DNA of 64,000 nucleotides from Macrotrachela quadricornifera (GCA_022393335.1 JAJEKB010017978.1:1-64000); one strand, 5' to 3'. Shown: positions 10,659 through 25,032, counted from the stretch's first letter. Numbers and translations are program-made. The notes: generated by a model not told the origin, from the sequence alone.

Positions 10659-13600
10659 TTAAAATACCAAATCGAATGGTGGCGAATGGTAAACTTCAAA
10701 ATCATCAAGATTCGACGGATTTCCGAAATGTTTCAGGGCCGAAAATTTGATTTTATATCGACCAGGATGAAGATCTTCTATCTGTAAATCTGCAACACGT
10801 TCATCCATAAAATTCAGAATAACTTCACCTTGCCAGGATATTGAATATGATGATAAGTAACCTTCAGTTACGTCAGGAATTACATTTCTGGGTGCGTCCA
10901 ATCGAATAAGTGGAATCAGATTCAACCGAGAGTAAATTAGGGCAGAACTAAAGCAGAAAAAAGAAAACTATTCTTGGAGCGATGTCGAGCAATTGGAACT
11001 TCTTAATTTTAGTGTAATGTGCGTAAAAAAAATGGTCAGATATGTGTCGTGTAATATGTTTATCATAGCTGATGAAAAAAAATATTGAGAAATAATGAAA
11101 TAATTTGGTACATATGCAATCATTTGATACCATCGATACTTATTGTTGTATAGAATAAGTAATTTCTCACAAAAAAACGAAGTTACCATTGGTTCTACAT
11201 TGATCTTCGTGCATGTAATACTACTTTATTATTTATCTTTTAATATAGAAGTCAAAGTTTATCAATATTTCATTAAAGAAATTTATTCTTACTAGAGAAC
11301 CGCTCGAGATGCCCAACGATGATTTCCTTCATTCATGCGCCATTTAATAGAGGGTATCGAGATAGTAAAAAGCCAAAAAATATTTGTACTCATGGCCCTT
11401 TCTTGAAAAGCTACGACCGTTTACTGAATTTTTGATCCATTCGTAAGTATCTGCTGAAAAATGAAATTACAGAATTTCGATCTGAAATTTTGTCCATAAA
11501 TAGATCTAATGGCTGTTAGAATATTCTCAAAGCTTCAACGATAGACGTTTGCCACAACTAGGTCAAAAAAATTTTGAGAATATTCTAATAACCATTAGAT
11601 ATATTTATGGAGAAAATTTCAGATCTAAATTCTGTAATTTCATTTTTCAGTAAATACCTAGGAATGAATCGAAAATTCAGTAAAACGAATGTAACTTTTC
11701 AAGAAAGAACCATGAGCGCAAATTCTTTTAGACTTTTTACTATCTCGATGCTCGGTATTAAACAACCTATGAATGAAGGAAATCACCGTTGAGCACTTCG
11801 GGCAGTTTCCTCGTTAGTTATATAAATTTTATAGAAGAGCCATTGCAAAGTCAATTATTTATGTCTACACTATTTTTTTATATTGAATGGCATATAGTTC
11901 GAAACAAAAATTAGTAAAGATTGTGGATTAAGATTCTTTCTCTGAATGAAAAGTAGAGAAGTATAAATATTACGAATATTGAAATTTGATTAGCTTCTCA
12001 CTTCAAATCTATTACAATTTACTTTTCTTTTCTAAAACTCATGGTGTTTCTTTAGTCGTTTTTGGTATCAGCAGAATTTTTATACTTTTTATCAAAGTTT
12101 ATCGAATAGATGCTATGTTGACGAATATTCATAGGTTTGTAAGTTTCTTCGATTACATGTTATCCTGTATGAGGAAAGTAAAATATGATAGAATATTACC
12201 TGACATTAAGACCAACAAGAATATCTCCTACCGCTGGAACAACTTCAGTGAAAAATATGCGTGTTGGCCATGCTAGAACTACAGAGATATTATAATGTCC
12301 TTCTGTAGCATTCAAAATCGGTATCACTTCATCGGATATATATGTGCCATTTCTATCTTTAATTCCTGTTATAAGGCCAGATGAACTGTTTCGAACAAAA
12401 ATACGTGCATTTCCATAATCACCCACAACACCAGCATCTATAGAATTTTTGTTGATATGTTCATGATGCAAAAAACAAAAAGTAAGTACTTACAAAACAT
12501 ATGAGCAATTTCTCCGTTGTCTTGATTAGTTGCAGAAATGAAACCTGAATAAACTGGAAGAAGTTTTGGATCTGCTTCATAGGGTACATTAAATCGAAGA
12601 GTGATTTCACGAGATCTACCAGGTTGAAGTGCAAATTCAGTTGGTTCAATGGTCACATTCTTTAGATTATGAAACAAAGGAAAAGTAGAACTTATACTTT
12701 ATCAGTCATCAAATTCATACATTAATCGACATGAAAATTCTTAATAACACACTACATCAGTTTAAATTATGATAGATCTTGTGACTATATTATATGAGAA
12801 AGTATTAACGATTTAAAAAAAAATGTATCGATTGCTAGTAAAAACAGTAATTTGTCATTTCTCTTTCGTGAAAAGATCTCTTGTAACTTATTAGTTCAAA
12901 AGAATATTCGAGAAAATAAAAGAACTAGAATAATAATTTTCTTTTAAAGATTTTATTTATCAGAAAGTAAATCTAAGAGTTGCTTGTTAATTAATTTAGA
13001 TAAATGAACATATTTGATATGCAAAAATACGAATATAGTTTATATGAATAGAAAGGAAAACAGAAAGAATGTTATTATAATTTTAGATTTTCTGCAAAAT
13101 TTTTCCTAAAATTTGTCTTCTTATAGCTTTCATAGCTTTAAACACTAAATGTATTCATTTATTTTGAATTGATAAAACTAAATTTTTTAATCTTTAATGT
13201 TGAAGAATAGAATAATCAGGAATCAAAAACGAATTGATCTAACCTAGTTCATAACAATTCGAATTTCTCTGTATTAATAATGTTTACAATTTTAAAAAAA
13301 TAAATATTATTTCTAATATCAATGAAATTTCTTGTACTTAAATGATTTATATTATCTAGATTTTTTGATACTCTTTTAATGAACTATCTTTTAATTAAGT
13401 TATGATATCTAAAATGTAACCTCTTGACCAAGATTCAAAATATAGATATGTTAATACATTTTAATTATCTTATGCTCATGATTTTGACTAAACAAAAGTT
13501 TTTAATTTTTTTATTGAGACTGATGCAAGACTTACGGCATAGTCTGATGAAAACAATGGCTTAGCGAGAAGTTGATCATCGTTTGGTGTTACCCCAGTGG

Positions 13601-16600
13601 CCAGTTCCGCTCCTTGATGACTCATTTTATATACAGCTCTTTTATCACCAATATTAATAACATTGACTTTGTACGATGTTGCCTTTCTTATTGTGTCATT
13701 TAATCCGAGTTCACTTGGTGAAAATATAGTAGTAGCAGTAAGAGCTTGAAAAGCATTTACCAATCCAGCTCCTTGTTTAGCAGTGGTAGCAAAAAGGGAA
13801 GAATTATAATTTTTGACTATCTTAGCAGTTGATTGAAATAGATTCATAGCTACAGAGAATTTAGGACGACATTTTCCATCTTCTGCAAGGCCATTTATAG
13901 TGTGTGGAGCAGGATTACCAATATTTGACAGAAAAAGTGCCAAAACTCTTGCAAAACAAAAATAGTTAGGAAATTATAAAATGATTTATAAGATAATGAT
14001 ACAGTGCAAGGAATCTATTGAATAGATTTTATAAAAGTTCTATAGATATTTTTTAAATTTACAATGAGTGTCCTCAAATAACGCAATGTTATTTAGTGAC
14101 GTAAAGGTTTGCGTGTTTATTTTCTTTTTAGATTAACTAAATACTGATGATTGGAATAATAGACCACGTTTCTTTAATCAAATTGTTTTTTAAAATACTA
14201 ACTAGAAATATATTTAGACATCAACAAAATCTATTTTCTAAAACATATTTTCAAAGAATGAAGTAAATACCTTTCATTTTTCCTCTTGAATTTCATAAAG
14301 AAAAATTTCCGATTGAATATTGATTAAATGATATAGTTCTTGACGAGAAAGATATTATTTGAATATTTTTAGTTACTTTCCTGTAGCAACTTTATTTTAT
14401 CTTTTCGATGAAAAACAATGATGTTATTATCCAATTCTCAGAATGCAATAATATCAACAAGAATTATTCTTTTGAGAGAGAAAAATTCAACATACCCGGC
14501 GACATAAGGAGCTGCCATACTTGTACCGGACATAATATCATACGGTTTTAGAATTTTCTTATGGTGAGTGTACGCAGTTGAAACTGTTGAATAAACCATT
14601 CCACCGATACCCATAATCTGTGGCTTGATCAACAAATCTCCTGTCAGTCCATATGATGAGAAATCACTAGGTGTTCCAACAGTTTTCTGTTAATAAATTA
14701 GAAGAATAAATGCTTTTCAATAGAATATCTTCTATGTTCAACTGTATTTCATCTCTAAGCTTTATCACATTTATGAAACAATATATTTAAAGATTGAATT
14801 ATTTTTCTACTATAATAAATAATAAAACAAAAATAAAAACATGGTAATCTTATTATTTCTCAGTGGATAAAGATTTCATTTGAATTCATTTAAAAAAAAA
14901 TAAACTAAACAAAAGATTTATGTTTAGAAATTTTTTGATTTAAAGCTTCAATGTAAAGACTATATTCATATACTCTATTAATTTACTTTAACATTTTCAA
15001 AAGATTCTGTTTAATTACATTATTACTGTAACTGTTGGATGCAAATACTAAAAAAATTTCAACGTATTGCCAAGCTTTAATCTAATTCTTTTTTCTATAA
15101 AGTAAAGACAAGTGTTGAATCTACCTTTTAAAAAAGTGAAATCTTCTAGGAAAAAAATGTGATAATTTATATTAATGTATATCAAAATGATGAAAATTTC
15201 AATAAGCCAATGTTTTTTTGAATGATTTGACGCCTTGAGTATCCATAAAAAGTTTCCGTTTGATACCAGTCATATAATTGGAGATATTATCTATCAAATG
15301 CCCGAATATTTATTTTCTATAAACTAATTTCGATGAAAAGTTATCCAAATCTGATAAAGTCTGATCATTTTTAGAAAATTTTTTGAAATCTTAGCGTGAT
15401 ATATGTACTTATCTTCCATCTTCTATTTTTTTTTCTGAAAGAATTTTATAAAAGCAAATCAACAGTCGTTAACCATATTTATTGAGTTTACTTACCACCG
15501 AAAAAAGTTCGAATGCATTATTAAATGTATAAACAGCAGAAGAATTTGCGGTTACTGTCTCAATAATTCGTTGACCATCTTCCACACTGATACTTCCACT
15601 TGGAATACTACTCGAGCCTATAAAATGAGTTTTTTTAAAAATCAACCGAGAGAATAGAAACAAAACCAAGAATTTCAAAATCAGGATATAGAAGACAGGC
15701 TATTGCGCCAGCATTTGCTGCTTTATTACATCGATCTGCCGTGCCGCACGAGTCTGTACTATGTAAAGCGAACAAAACTACGGCACCCTCGACCGATTTG
15801 TTTAGACCAGAGCATCCATCATTATACGATCCACTTGGATCTAAATATCATTGCAAAATAATTCGGTACAATAAGCAGAGTGTATACTGACCATTGATGA
15901 CAATAGTTGAGTTAAAACTCGATTTCCATAGACCAAATGCAGATCCAGCATTATAAAAAATTTTGTGACCACCAGGTCCGATGATAAAGTTTCGCAACGT
16001 GTACGAATTATCTGCTGAACCAACAGTCATCGCATCTGGCGCAAGTGAAGGAGCAGTGCTAGTATATAGACCTCCGTTTCCACTATTACCCATTGAAATT
16101 GTGACATACACTATAGCAAAAATTGCATTATAACATTTCGTACAGGAGTAGAAATCTTACCTCCCTTATTGGTCACTCGTTCAACAGCTGTTGTAGTAGC
16201 TTGTTCCGTATAAGCAGCGGGTCCACCAACAGATATAGTTACTATGCACATTATAGTCAAATTAAAAATTGTACAAAAATATTCAATGGTAAAGGTCAAA
16301 CAGTACATTTAAATAAGACGGACTTTACTTTAACTCAATGCAAGTTTGACTTCAGTGTAATGGTATACTACGTAATCAAAATATTAATCTCGTTAACTAG
16401 ACACTCAAGCGATGAAAACATCTGCTTCTTCGAAGATTAGTATATGTGCTTCACTCATAAATATTATTTGTGTTACGAAATTTTGAGAAAATCGAATGAC
16501 GAGTCAGAAATATTTGATAAGAGTTTCAGATATTTCATGATAAACTTGACATAGTGTTAATCATACGAATGAGTTTAATTAATAAACTTTATGAATATAT

Positions 16601-19600
16601 AAAGCAGTTTTCTTTCCTATGTTTAAAATAACATCTTTCAAGTTTTTAGACGTCAAATTTTTCCTGTCAACATATTCAAAGATTTTAAAGAAATTCTTTG
16701 TTATTTCATTCGAGTTAACCTTTTTTGAAAGGAACATACTAAACTTACTATGATGATAAACACAGTTTGAATGCTTGGAAAAGAACTAAAACCTTTCTCA
16801 AACATATATACGTTCTTATCCCTCAAATGTCTTCATAACCATATTGACAATAAACTTGAAATATTTAATTCTACATACTATCATTGGTTTTTATTAAATT
16901 CACATATAATTTTTTCATGGAATGTTTCACTCTCATCAAAACTTCAAATGAAGGAAAATTTTAAATAAATACACTCACTTATATCAGCTTTGTCATCATA
17001 AGCACGATATATTGCTTCAGTAATCAAATCTATACATATGTTAACAAATAGTAATAATAATAATAACAAATACTATGAAAGAACATAATTAGTTCGAAGT
17101 ACCTGTTCCAGCATAATCACCCGGACATCCGAATACACGATCTTTTAAATAACAATAGACAGACTAAAATAAGTATTACATAGGGAAAATTAGATGGATT
17201 TACATGCACCGAGTACGACATCAGGAGCAACGCCACTAAAAGGTACAGAAGGAGTGAAAAATGTGTTGTTAATTCCAGTTATATTTGCAGCAATGATTCC
17301 CGCAACATGTGTTCCTATGTGATGCATATCATCAAGAATAGAAATACGAAAAAGAGTAAATATCGTTGATATATACCGTGTGCAGATGTAGTACAATTAT
17401 CTATAGGATCATTGTCAGCCACTGCTGTTGGATCACCAGAACTATATCTATCGCCAGCTAGATCTTAACAAATTGACCTTTCATTAATATTTTATTTAAA
17501 AAAACCACACTCTCGTTATTTACCATAACCAAATGCAACTTTGCATCCTGGACCAAAACAACCTCCAAGAGCAGGATGTGTATAATCGATACCGCTGTCA
17601 ATAACAGCTACCTATACATTAAAACAAATAATTTCAGTCCATTTATAAAAAAAATAGAGAAAACCATCGAATGAATCGAATCATTTCTCATTTCACTACT
17701 TTAAAAGTTTCAGTTTAGTAGATATTTTCTGAAAACTTTTAGCAAGTCTATTACAACCTATACAATTAGACGAACTAATTGTGTCCATCTTCAAAATAGA
17801 TTTTAAATAGCTCAATAATATACTATCGAAATCAGTTAACAAAGAATTTGCGCACATTTAATCATCCCAAAATAAATAAATAACCTATGCTATATTATTG
17901 ATCAATTTTGAGAACGTTCCTTATATCAATTCTTGCAGTTATTACAGTATAAATGACTTAAAAAGGAGAAGATTTCTATTATAATGAGAAGTACACAATT
18001 TCATCGATTCCTTACTCTAACACCTGCGCCAAAGTTCTTGAAGTTTTTATGAACTTGAGCAACACCGGTCAATTCGAAGGCATTAATTAAATAGGAATCA
18101 CGTTCAATTGATGCATCAGAAGAGAAAGAATTTCTGATAGGTTGTGGAGCCGGAATAAGATAAACTGGATGAATATCAATAGCATCTTCCAACAGTTTTA
18201 GTGCCTCAATTGAATTGTTTGTAGATACAGAAAAGGAAGCTCCATTGAATAGTGATGATTGAATCACATTACGTATTTTTATTTCAGAATCGACGATTTT
18301 CTTAGATGCTTTTAAAGAAGCAGTAATACTCCGAAAATGATTTCTAACATTAATATCAGTTGGATATTCAACTATATAGGTGTTTTTTAATAAAATAAGA
18401 TTTCCATTTCTTTCTGGAGATGATGGTAGTTTCAGTTTTGTATGTTGATTTTTTCTTTGTCGTGTTTCAATTTGTTTTTTTAAGTCTAGAAAATAGAAAA
18501 TAAAATATATTCATTGTATTCTATCATAGATAATTATATATATGAGAAACATTTGAACTAGACAATTCATCATCAAATATTAGGAACTGCTTTTTTAAAG
18601 CAAATAATTTTATATTGTATTGTTCTTTTGCTTCAAATATTAATTATCAATAGTGATCACTCAAAAGGTTATATATGACACATATCTAATTACAAAAGAG
18701 AGAAAGGTATTTTGAGAATAATGAATTCAATGACCAATCCTATCGTTTATATATTTCCATTCAAAATTCAGAGTGTTCGTGTTTTTTAAAAATATTAGTT
18801 TTACCCAGACCTAATGTCCCTCTATTCTTTCCTCTTGAAAAACTTCTATCTTCAGATTTGTTTCAAAAAAATTATCGAAAAATTCTGTGTGATGTCAATT
18901 ACTAGATGAACAATCACAGCATACCTTGGATAGTTTAGTGGTTCACATTAAATTCAGTTTCAGTGTAGAAGAATTAGAGAATAACTCTACATGTATTAGA
19001 AGATGATTTTTATTTCTGTTTATAAGATTGATTATCCGACTCCTCATACTAATAAGAAGTTCTTCATCACGAACTTCTATTCTATGTTTTAGTTAGTCAG
19101 CTATAAATTGTTGTCCTTGAGACTAGATGCAAAACTTGATCTATTAAATGGCTCACCTGGTTCACACTTCAACAAAAATGGTTGCGATGGTGGGGCAATT
19201 GTCGAAGAAAATGTTGGTCGCTCTAAATGAAAATATAATCATAAATTAGTAATTTTCGGTGTGCATACTTTGAATTAAAACACAATAGATATGAGAGCTT
19301 ATATATCATTACGATTACATCTTTCAGGTAATATACAGTATCATATCTGTGAAATAATGTGATTAGGATTCTTATGACATATTATTATTTTCGTACCATG
19401 GAAAGAGTCTGTTTATTATTCATAGAACAACTGTTCTGAATCAATTACCAATTTTTGAAGAATAAATTTGTATACTTATATATGCATTCGAATAAATAAT
19501 GATTTTTGTATTCTTATATTGCTTCAGTCAATTTCTGTTGCTCAAAGTTCGCTTCCTTTGACAAAAATTGTTTTGTATAAATTTTATATGACAAAATTTG

Positions 19601-20232
19601 TCACAAATTTTTAAATATCAAATCTTAGATATACGTAAAAATCATTGTCTTATGTATTTTTACTTTTTGATCATTAGAAAAAGTATCTAATAGCTATAAA
19701 AAAATCTATTTACATACAATTTAACATGTCATGCGATGGAAAACATCTACAATATGATTAGAAAAATAACCTAGAGCTTCAGAAGCATTCGTAGATACAG
19801 CCATTTTTCGAGATGATTGTGAAACGGTAGCGGTAGATAATCATTTGTCATAGACGCTATTTCAAAATGCACTATTTCTATTCTGCTTATTTGTATTAAC
19901 AAAAGACACAAAATAAAAGTCAATTAGTGCATACCTGTTGATTTGAATTTAGTTGCAAGTACAATAGATAGAACAATGCAAGTAATTAATAAACCAATTG
20001 AAATAACAATCATAACAATTAAAAACCATTTTAAACCACGAGAAGAAGTTTGAGATTTTTTACTTTTTTATATAAAAATAAATAAACATTAATATTTTGT
20101 ACAATATTTATTTTACCTGTTATCGTAGTCGTTTTCTACTCGTGTATTATTATTAACGGGAAATTCACGATAGTTTGTAACTGATTCCGAATATGTTGAC
20201 AAATTAGTGAATTGTTGATTGTTGGCAGCCAT
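10659..20232 (-). CDS. Type II membrane-anchored subtilisin-like serine protease (S8 family)
   Basis: Eighteen exons join in phase to 1015 aa: 20232-20117, 20062-19935, 19222-19157, 18485-18016, 17611-17524, 17463-17377, 17314-17204, 17141-17103, 17029-16979, 16241-16161, 16110-15892, 15840-15667, 15617-15496, 14686-14496, 13947-13536, 12659-12494, 12437-12200, 10947-10659. Order of parts: a cytosolic tail of about 48 residues, a transmembrane anchor (WFLIVMIVISIGLLITCIVL), a propeptide (NTYIVEYP), then the S8 domain with Asp in VIDSGIDYTHP, His in GTHVAG, oxyanion Asn in MGNSG and Ser in GTSMAAP. A PA-type insert (residues around IPSGSISVEDGQ) lies between Asn and Ser, and Fn3-like beta domains follow. 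This is the architecture of the C5a-peptidase/plant subtilase group; all catalytic residues are intact. The N-terminal anchor is unusual, since such enzymes are normally secreted. Substrate unknown. Confidence 0.9.
11295..11811. mobile_element. Foldback (palindromic) element in the last subtilase intron
   Basis: Two arms of about 230 bp are reverse complements. Left-arm TTACAGAATTTCGATCTGAA pairs with right-arm TTCAGATCTAAATTCTGTAA; the outer ends GAGAACCGCTC and GGGCAGTTTCCTC also pair, and GATGATTTCCTTCATTCAT pairs with ATGAATGAAGGAAATCAC. The spacer is under 60 bp. It sits entirely inside intron 10948-12199, so it is removed by splicing. Confidence 0.8.
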
Positions 20233-21850
20233 TTACAATAAATTTAGTAATTTATTTTGATTTACTATAATATGTCAAGGAAAATAATGAATTATAAGAT
20301 CATATAAATCTTTATTTGATCTAAAGGCAAGTATGAGGATGTCAGAAGATATCTTATTAGAAATGAACATATAGTAATAATCGGGAATACAAAATACTAA
20401 ACAATGAACTAATTCATACATATCATTTGATCGTATAAAGTTTATATCAGCGTTCATATACCAAAGAATTGTTAAATCTATTAGAGAATCTGATGGAAAG
20501 CCACTTCAAAAATGATTCAGGATGCGAAATGATACATTATAATCAATTATTTTTTTAATGATAAGTATACACACAATAAAATAAATGATCTACAGTCTGA
20601 AAGACTAAAGACAAAAAAAAAATTACTTGATGTTCGAAAAATATCCGAACCTAATCGAACCTTCAGATATTCAACTATACATCATAAGAGACTCATTGGA
20701 GAAATATCCAGATGCTTCATGCTCTCTGAGTTCGTTGGATAGGTTCCAAACCTGGAACCGTTCGTGTTCGATGCAAGTCTTCCTTCCCTCTCCACAGACG
20801 TGATAAGCACTACAGAAGTTTATTGTTTACAACATAAGTGTGCACCTCGGTCGTTTTTCATATTATAATCCACCAAGGATTGTGCTGAAAGTTTTTGCTA
20901 GATAGTAGGATATTGTTGTTAAGCACAATAATAACTTTTTATCCATAAATTCCTTTCTGTCTCTATTTATTCAAAAGAAGATATTTATGTTTTAACAAAA
21001 TAGATAAGGTCTGTCTGTCACTTAAATGAATTTTTAATATACTCATGAATTGATGTCGAAAAAGTGTTATATATATTATAGAAGTTTCTTAGTTTCGACA
21101 AGACTTGATATGAAAAAATACGTTGGCACTGTTTCTTCCTAAAATATGACTAATAGAATTGAAGAAGAAAAAATTCAGTGTACCATTTTGGTTTTTCTAT
21201 ACGACGCTTCCAGTTACTTATCACGAAACAATTCTATTTTGTGGAATCGACAAGCGAAATATGAAACTCGACAATGAATATACGTTCCTAGACTCGATGA
21301 TAAAGATCAAGTTACAGACAGAGTACGAAAATTTCCGAAACGGATACAAATAACCTTTCTTGGTCATTAATCTGTCTTCGTCATTGCAAGTTCAAATATC
21401 TTTTCTAAAGTGAACTTCTCCATAACGTTTTGAAGGTATATTCTATTAAAGACTATTTTTTTTTATATCAATATTGCGATGAAATAAATATAATAATATT
21501 TCAAATATCTGGTTTTATGCAGAATTTTACAGTGCATTATTTTAGGAAACAATCAAGGCTAAAGACTGAAAAATAAAAACTTTATAGTCACAATACTAAG
21601 AAGTTTATTTATTCCCACACATCAGTTATCTTTTAACTTACTTAGATATTTAACTATTCTTGCATCAAGAAAAAAACATGGGTGTAGGACATACACACAG
21701 AAGGTATCTGATAGAGGAAATCAAATAGTTGAAAAGAAATGCAAAGTATATAATACAGCGAAATCACTACGAAAATATTTGAATATGATTCAGATTACTC
21801 ATCTAGCATGACAATGTAAAAAAATGTTAGATTTCATATTTGTCATACGC
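20233..21850. other. Intergenic, no gene supported
   Basis: AT-rich DNA upstream of the subtilase start. A less AT-rich block at about 20640-20850 has no recognisable coding content. Short open frames at 20275-20457 and 21159-21353 match no family. Confidence 0.45.
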
Positions 21851-21854
21851 TTTT

Positions 21855-22055
21855 TTGAAACACAATCTATAAGAGAGTATTGAAGTTGAGAAAGTAAGAA
21901 TTTGACTCATTACCGCGTTCTTCACTCATGCATCCGACACCTTAGTAATAATTTATCATAGGCATCACAAAATGTGATGAATATAATCAAATTTTCTCAT
22001 TTAAAATGTAAGTGCTTTCAATCGTGTTTCACATTTTTAACTTCACAAGAATTGT
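21855..22055. mobile_element. MITE family 1, copy B
   Basis: Left end TTGAAACACAATCTATAAGA and right end CAATCGTGTTTCACATTTTT match copies A and C, including the inner TATTGAAGTTGAGA and CCGACACCTTAGTA blocks. It is the most diverged of the three copies. Confidence 0.6.
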
Positions 22056-23455
22056 ATTATGAACTTTTTATTATGAAATGAAAGGAAATACATATATGAA
22101 ACAATCAGACATTGAAATATCAAAGAGAGAAAAAAATACATACGTAGCTCTGATTTGTTATCGCAAAAAATCTAACATTTATAATTTCGTTTTTTCTTCT
22201 CCCCTTTATAGTTGACTACCTTGAAAAGCTGAAATTTGAAACAACTAAAAAAACAACTAGATTACTGTATGTACCAGATAAATTCTACAGGATTAGATTT
22301 GAAAGAAATTCGATATAATGAAATCAGATGAATTATATACAGTGAATGAAAGAAATCAATGCCAATAGTATCCAAAAAAAACAACAAAAAACTATATAAA
22401 TAGAAAAAAAAATAACGGGGTAACATTTTTAATGCTAAAATCAATATACAATTTTAATCCGATCTTTCTAGGAAGCTATGCCGATGATGGCAGTAGTTTT
22501 TTTTAGTTCTGGAGTTAGTTGACAATTGCCCTGATCAAATTTGAAAATAGATGAAGCATGGGGTGACAAATTGAACTTCAAATGTTTGAGGATGCCGCAT
22601 AAACGAGATCGAAGGACATCACGCTACGTGAGGGCACCTCGATAGGTCTTCAAAGATGAAGACATGTATTGTGAGCTTCACAAAGTTGAGGATACGTAGA
22701 GTATAGCGAAGGAGTTAGCATTTAAATTCATAGCAAGAGTAGCATGAAGAATAAACTGCAGAAATAACAGGGTGCGGTTTGGGTGTGAAGGTCATGCGTG
22801 AACAGGGACACTACCGTGAATTTGTACATATGTTATAACTCTAAGAATTATCCCTATAGCTTCTCAGAAATATAGAATAAAATTAGTTTGCCGTGTGTCA
22901 TTTTGTGATAGAAATTTTAATACTTCTAAAATGCGTTCCTCACAATTCGTCCCGAAAAAAAATGGATGCCAATACTATCAGCACTGAGAAATCCCGTATT
23001 AATGCATTATATATCTCACATATGTTATCGTTATTACTAAAAAGCTGATAGTAATTTCGATGGGTGTACTATGTACTCAAAGTCAACGTATGAACAGTCG
23101 GATGGAAAGAATATTGCTAAAATATCCTAAGATCTGTCAATACTGGTCAAAAGACTATTTGAGAAGCGAAAATATAAAAGAAATCGTAACGGTACTATTA
23201 TTACCAATATAAAAGAAAGAATAGATACTATTAGATATAGAAAAGATGCTTTTATTCTGATTAATGTCGCCAATCCTTAACAGCTGAATAGTTTTTTAAG
23301 GGATATCGTAATAATTTATATAAAACCTGCAATGAAACTTTCTATAAACAATGAATATTTTTTTCCGATTTAGATAGTCTAATAGATTATGAAATGAAAA
23401 ACAAAAACCTATCAGACAGTTTGGATAAACTTTCAAAACTAGCAACAATTTTGAA
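22056..23455. other. Intergenic, no gene supported
   Basis: Mostly AT-rich. A stretch of higher GC at about 22540-22810 stands out from its surroundings but gives only short interrupted frames and matches nothing I recognise. Confidence 0.4.
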
Positions 23456-23559
23456 ATAGTGACGGAACCAGGGGTAGTCTAGAAGAAGCTAGAAAACTTT
23501 GAAACTTGTGTCAATGCATATGTGAGCTTCTTCTAGAATTTTTTTCTCGTTCCGCTATT
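23456..23559. mobile_element. Short MITE-like inverted-repeat element (about 104 bp)
   Basis: The outer ends AATAGTGACGGAACC and TTCCGCTATT pair loosely and an inner 13-bp TCTAGAAGAAGCT pairs exactly with AGCTTCTTCTAGA, around a spacer of about 34 bp. One copy only in the window. Confidence 0.5.
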
Positions 23560-24299
23560 ATTTTGAAAGTTATTTTTCATTTTGAAAATTGTATCTGATC
23601 GTAGACGTAATATAAATTTTTATTTTTATAACCAATATCGAAAATCATTATGTCCAGCTATTTACTGAAAGTATTTATGAGATTTTAAAATGATATATTA
23701 TCAAACTATGATAATTTGAAGAAATATTTCATTAAAAGGAATATTCAGTTATACTGACATCGATTTATCTATAACTGCACCAATTATATTGACTATGAAG
23801 AGAACTAACTTTACTTTGATAAGAAAACTTTTTAATTTCATACTGTAAAGGCTAAATAGCTCTTTTAAAAAACATTCTATTAGGAGGGAAGTAATCAGTT
23901 AATTTTTTTAATGATAGAATAAGTATATTGAGAAATTTTAACATCTATCTTTGCAAAAAAAAATGTCTTTTAGTGATTGTTCTTTCTATTATTAATACAT
24001 AAATTTATCCGATAAATGATTATGTATTTGGTATTACTTTTAAAAACAGATAATATTCGGATTATTTGATTGATTTATCATTTATCATTCGAATAGATCT
24101 CGTTGATAATAAGTATAGTATATATATGATAATTTAAATAAAGGAATCTAATATTCATAAAAATCTTCTTAAAAGTTGATTATAATCATGGATTATGTTA
24201 CAAATCTATTTCGAAATTTTAAATGCTAATAACTCTTGAATGATATTTGATAAAGATTTATAGAGAAAAGCAAACTATTCTTATTGATACAAATGATGA

Positions 24300-24930
24300 T
24301 GGTGATATATTTTTCATGTTTAATTAATGATTATCTTGATTTAAATCAATTAAGTTTCATATGAGAAGAAATTTTTAATCAATTTTATCATTATCAGATA
24401 ATCAAACATTAAATAAAATAAAATTGAATCAAAAATTAGATTTTATTAATGAATATAAACAATATTGAACGTTAATTGAAACATACAGTGAATTAGATTA
24501 AACTTTTTTTTAATATTTAAACAAAAAGAACTTTTTGTTTTAATTTAGATAACAAAATGTTTTATTTGAATGTAAAGATAAAAATAAAAAAAAAAAGATC
24601 TTTCATTATCAATGATAAGTACACAATTAAAAACGTTTGTTAAAAAATTATTTCCATATAATTAATTTATTATTATTAATGTTAAATATAATGGATTAAT
24701 ATCAAATTATTATCAAGATATTAACTTTTATCTAGAAAGTATTTCATTAAATAGAAATAATGATAAAATTTCAATTATAAGTATTCAAACTATGCCATAA
24801 ACATTTTTACTTAATAAGTCAAACTTTTCGACAAATATTTCTTTAAATAAAATTTCATATTATATTGAATAATCATATGAAAAAGATATACTTATGTTCC
24901 CAATGCTTTTTATGAATTATTAGTAGATTG
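24300..24930 (+). pseudogene. Possible decayed coding sequence, very AT-rich
   Basis: One frame between about 24680 and 24920 reads through about 80 codons broken only by TAA and a final TAG; the neighbouring stretch also gives long coding-like runs broken by TAA. Amino-acid content (Asn, Ile, Leu, Tyr, Ser) is plausible for a protein. I cannot name a family, and extreme AT content can produce such patterns by chance. Confidence 0.2.
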
Positions 24931-24963
24931 ATGCTACCTACTCAGACAAAAATTTGAAAAATC

Positions 24964-25032
24964 GCATTTAAATGCCCTGTCTGGAACCGTGATTGGATCA
25001 CAATCGCGGTTCCAGACAGGGCATTTAAACGC
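24964..25032. repeat. Long near-perfect hairpin
   Basis: The arm TTTAAATGCCCTGTCTGGAA is followed by CCGTGATTG; after a few bases CAATCGCGG and TTCCAGACAGGGCATTTAAA return on the other side. The stem is about 32 bp with only two or three mismatches, set in much more AT-rich DNA. Confidence 0.8.
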
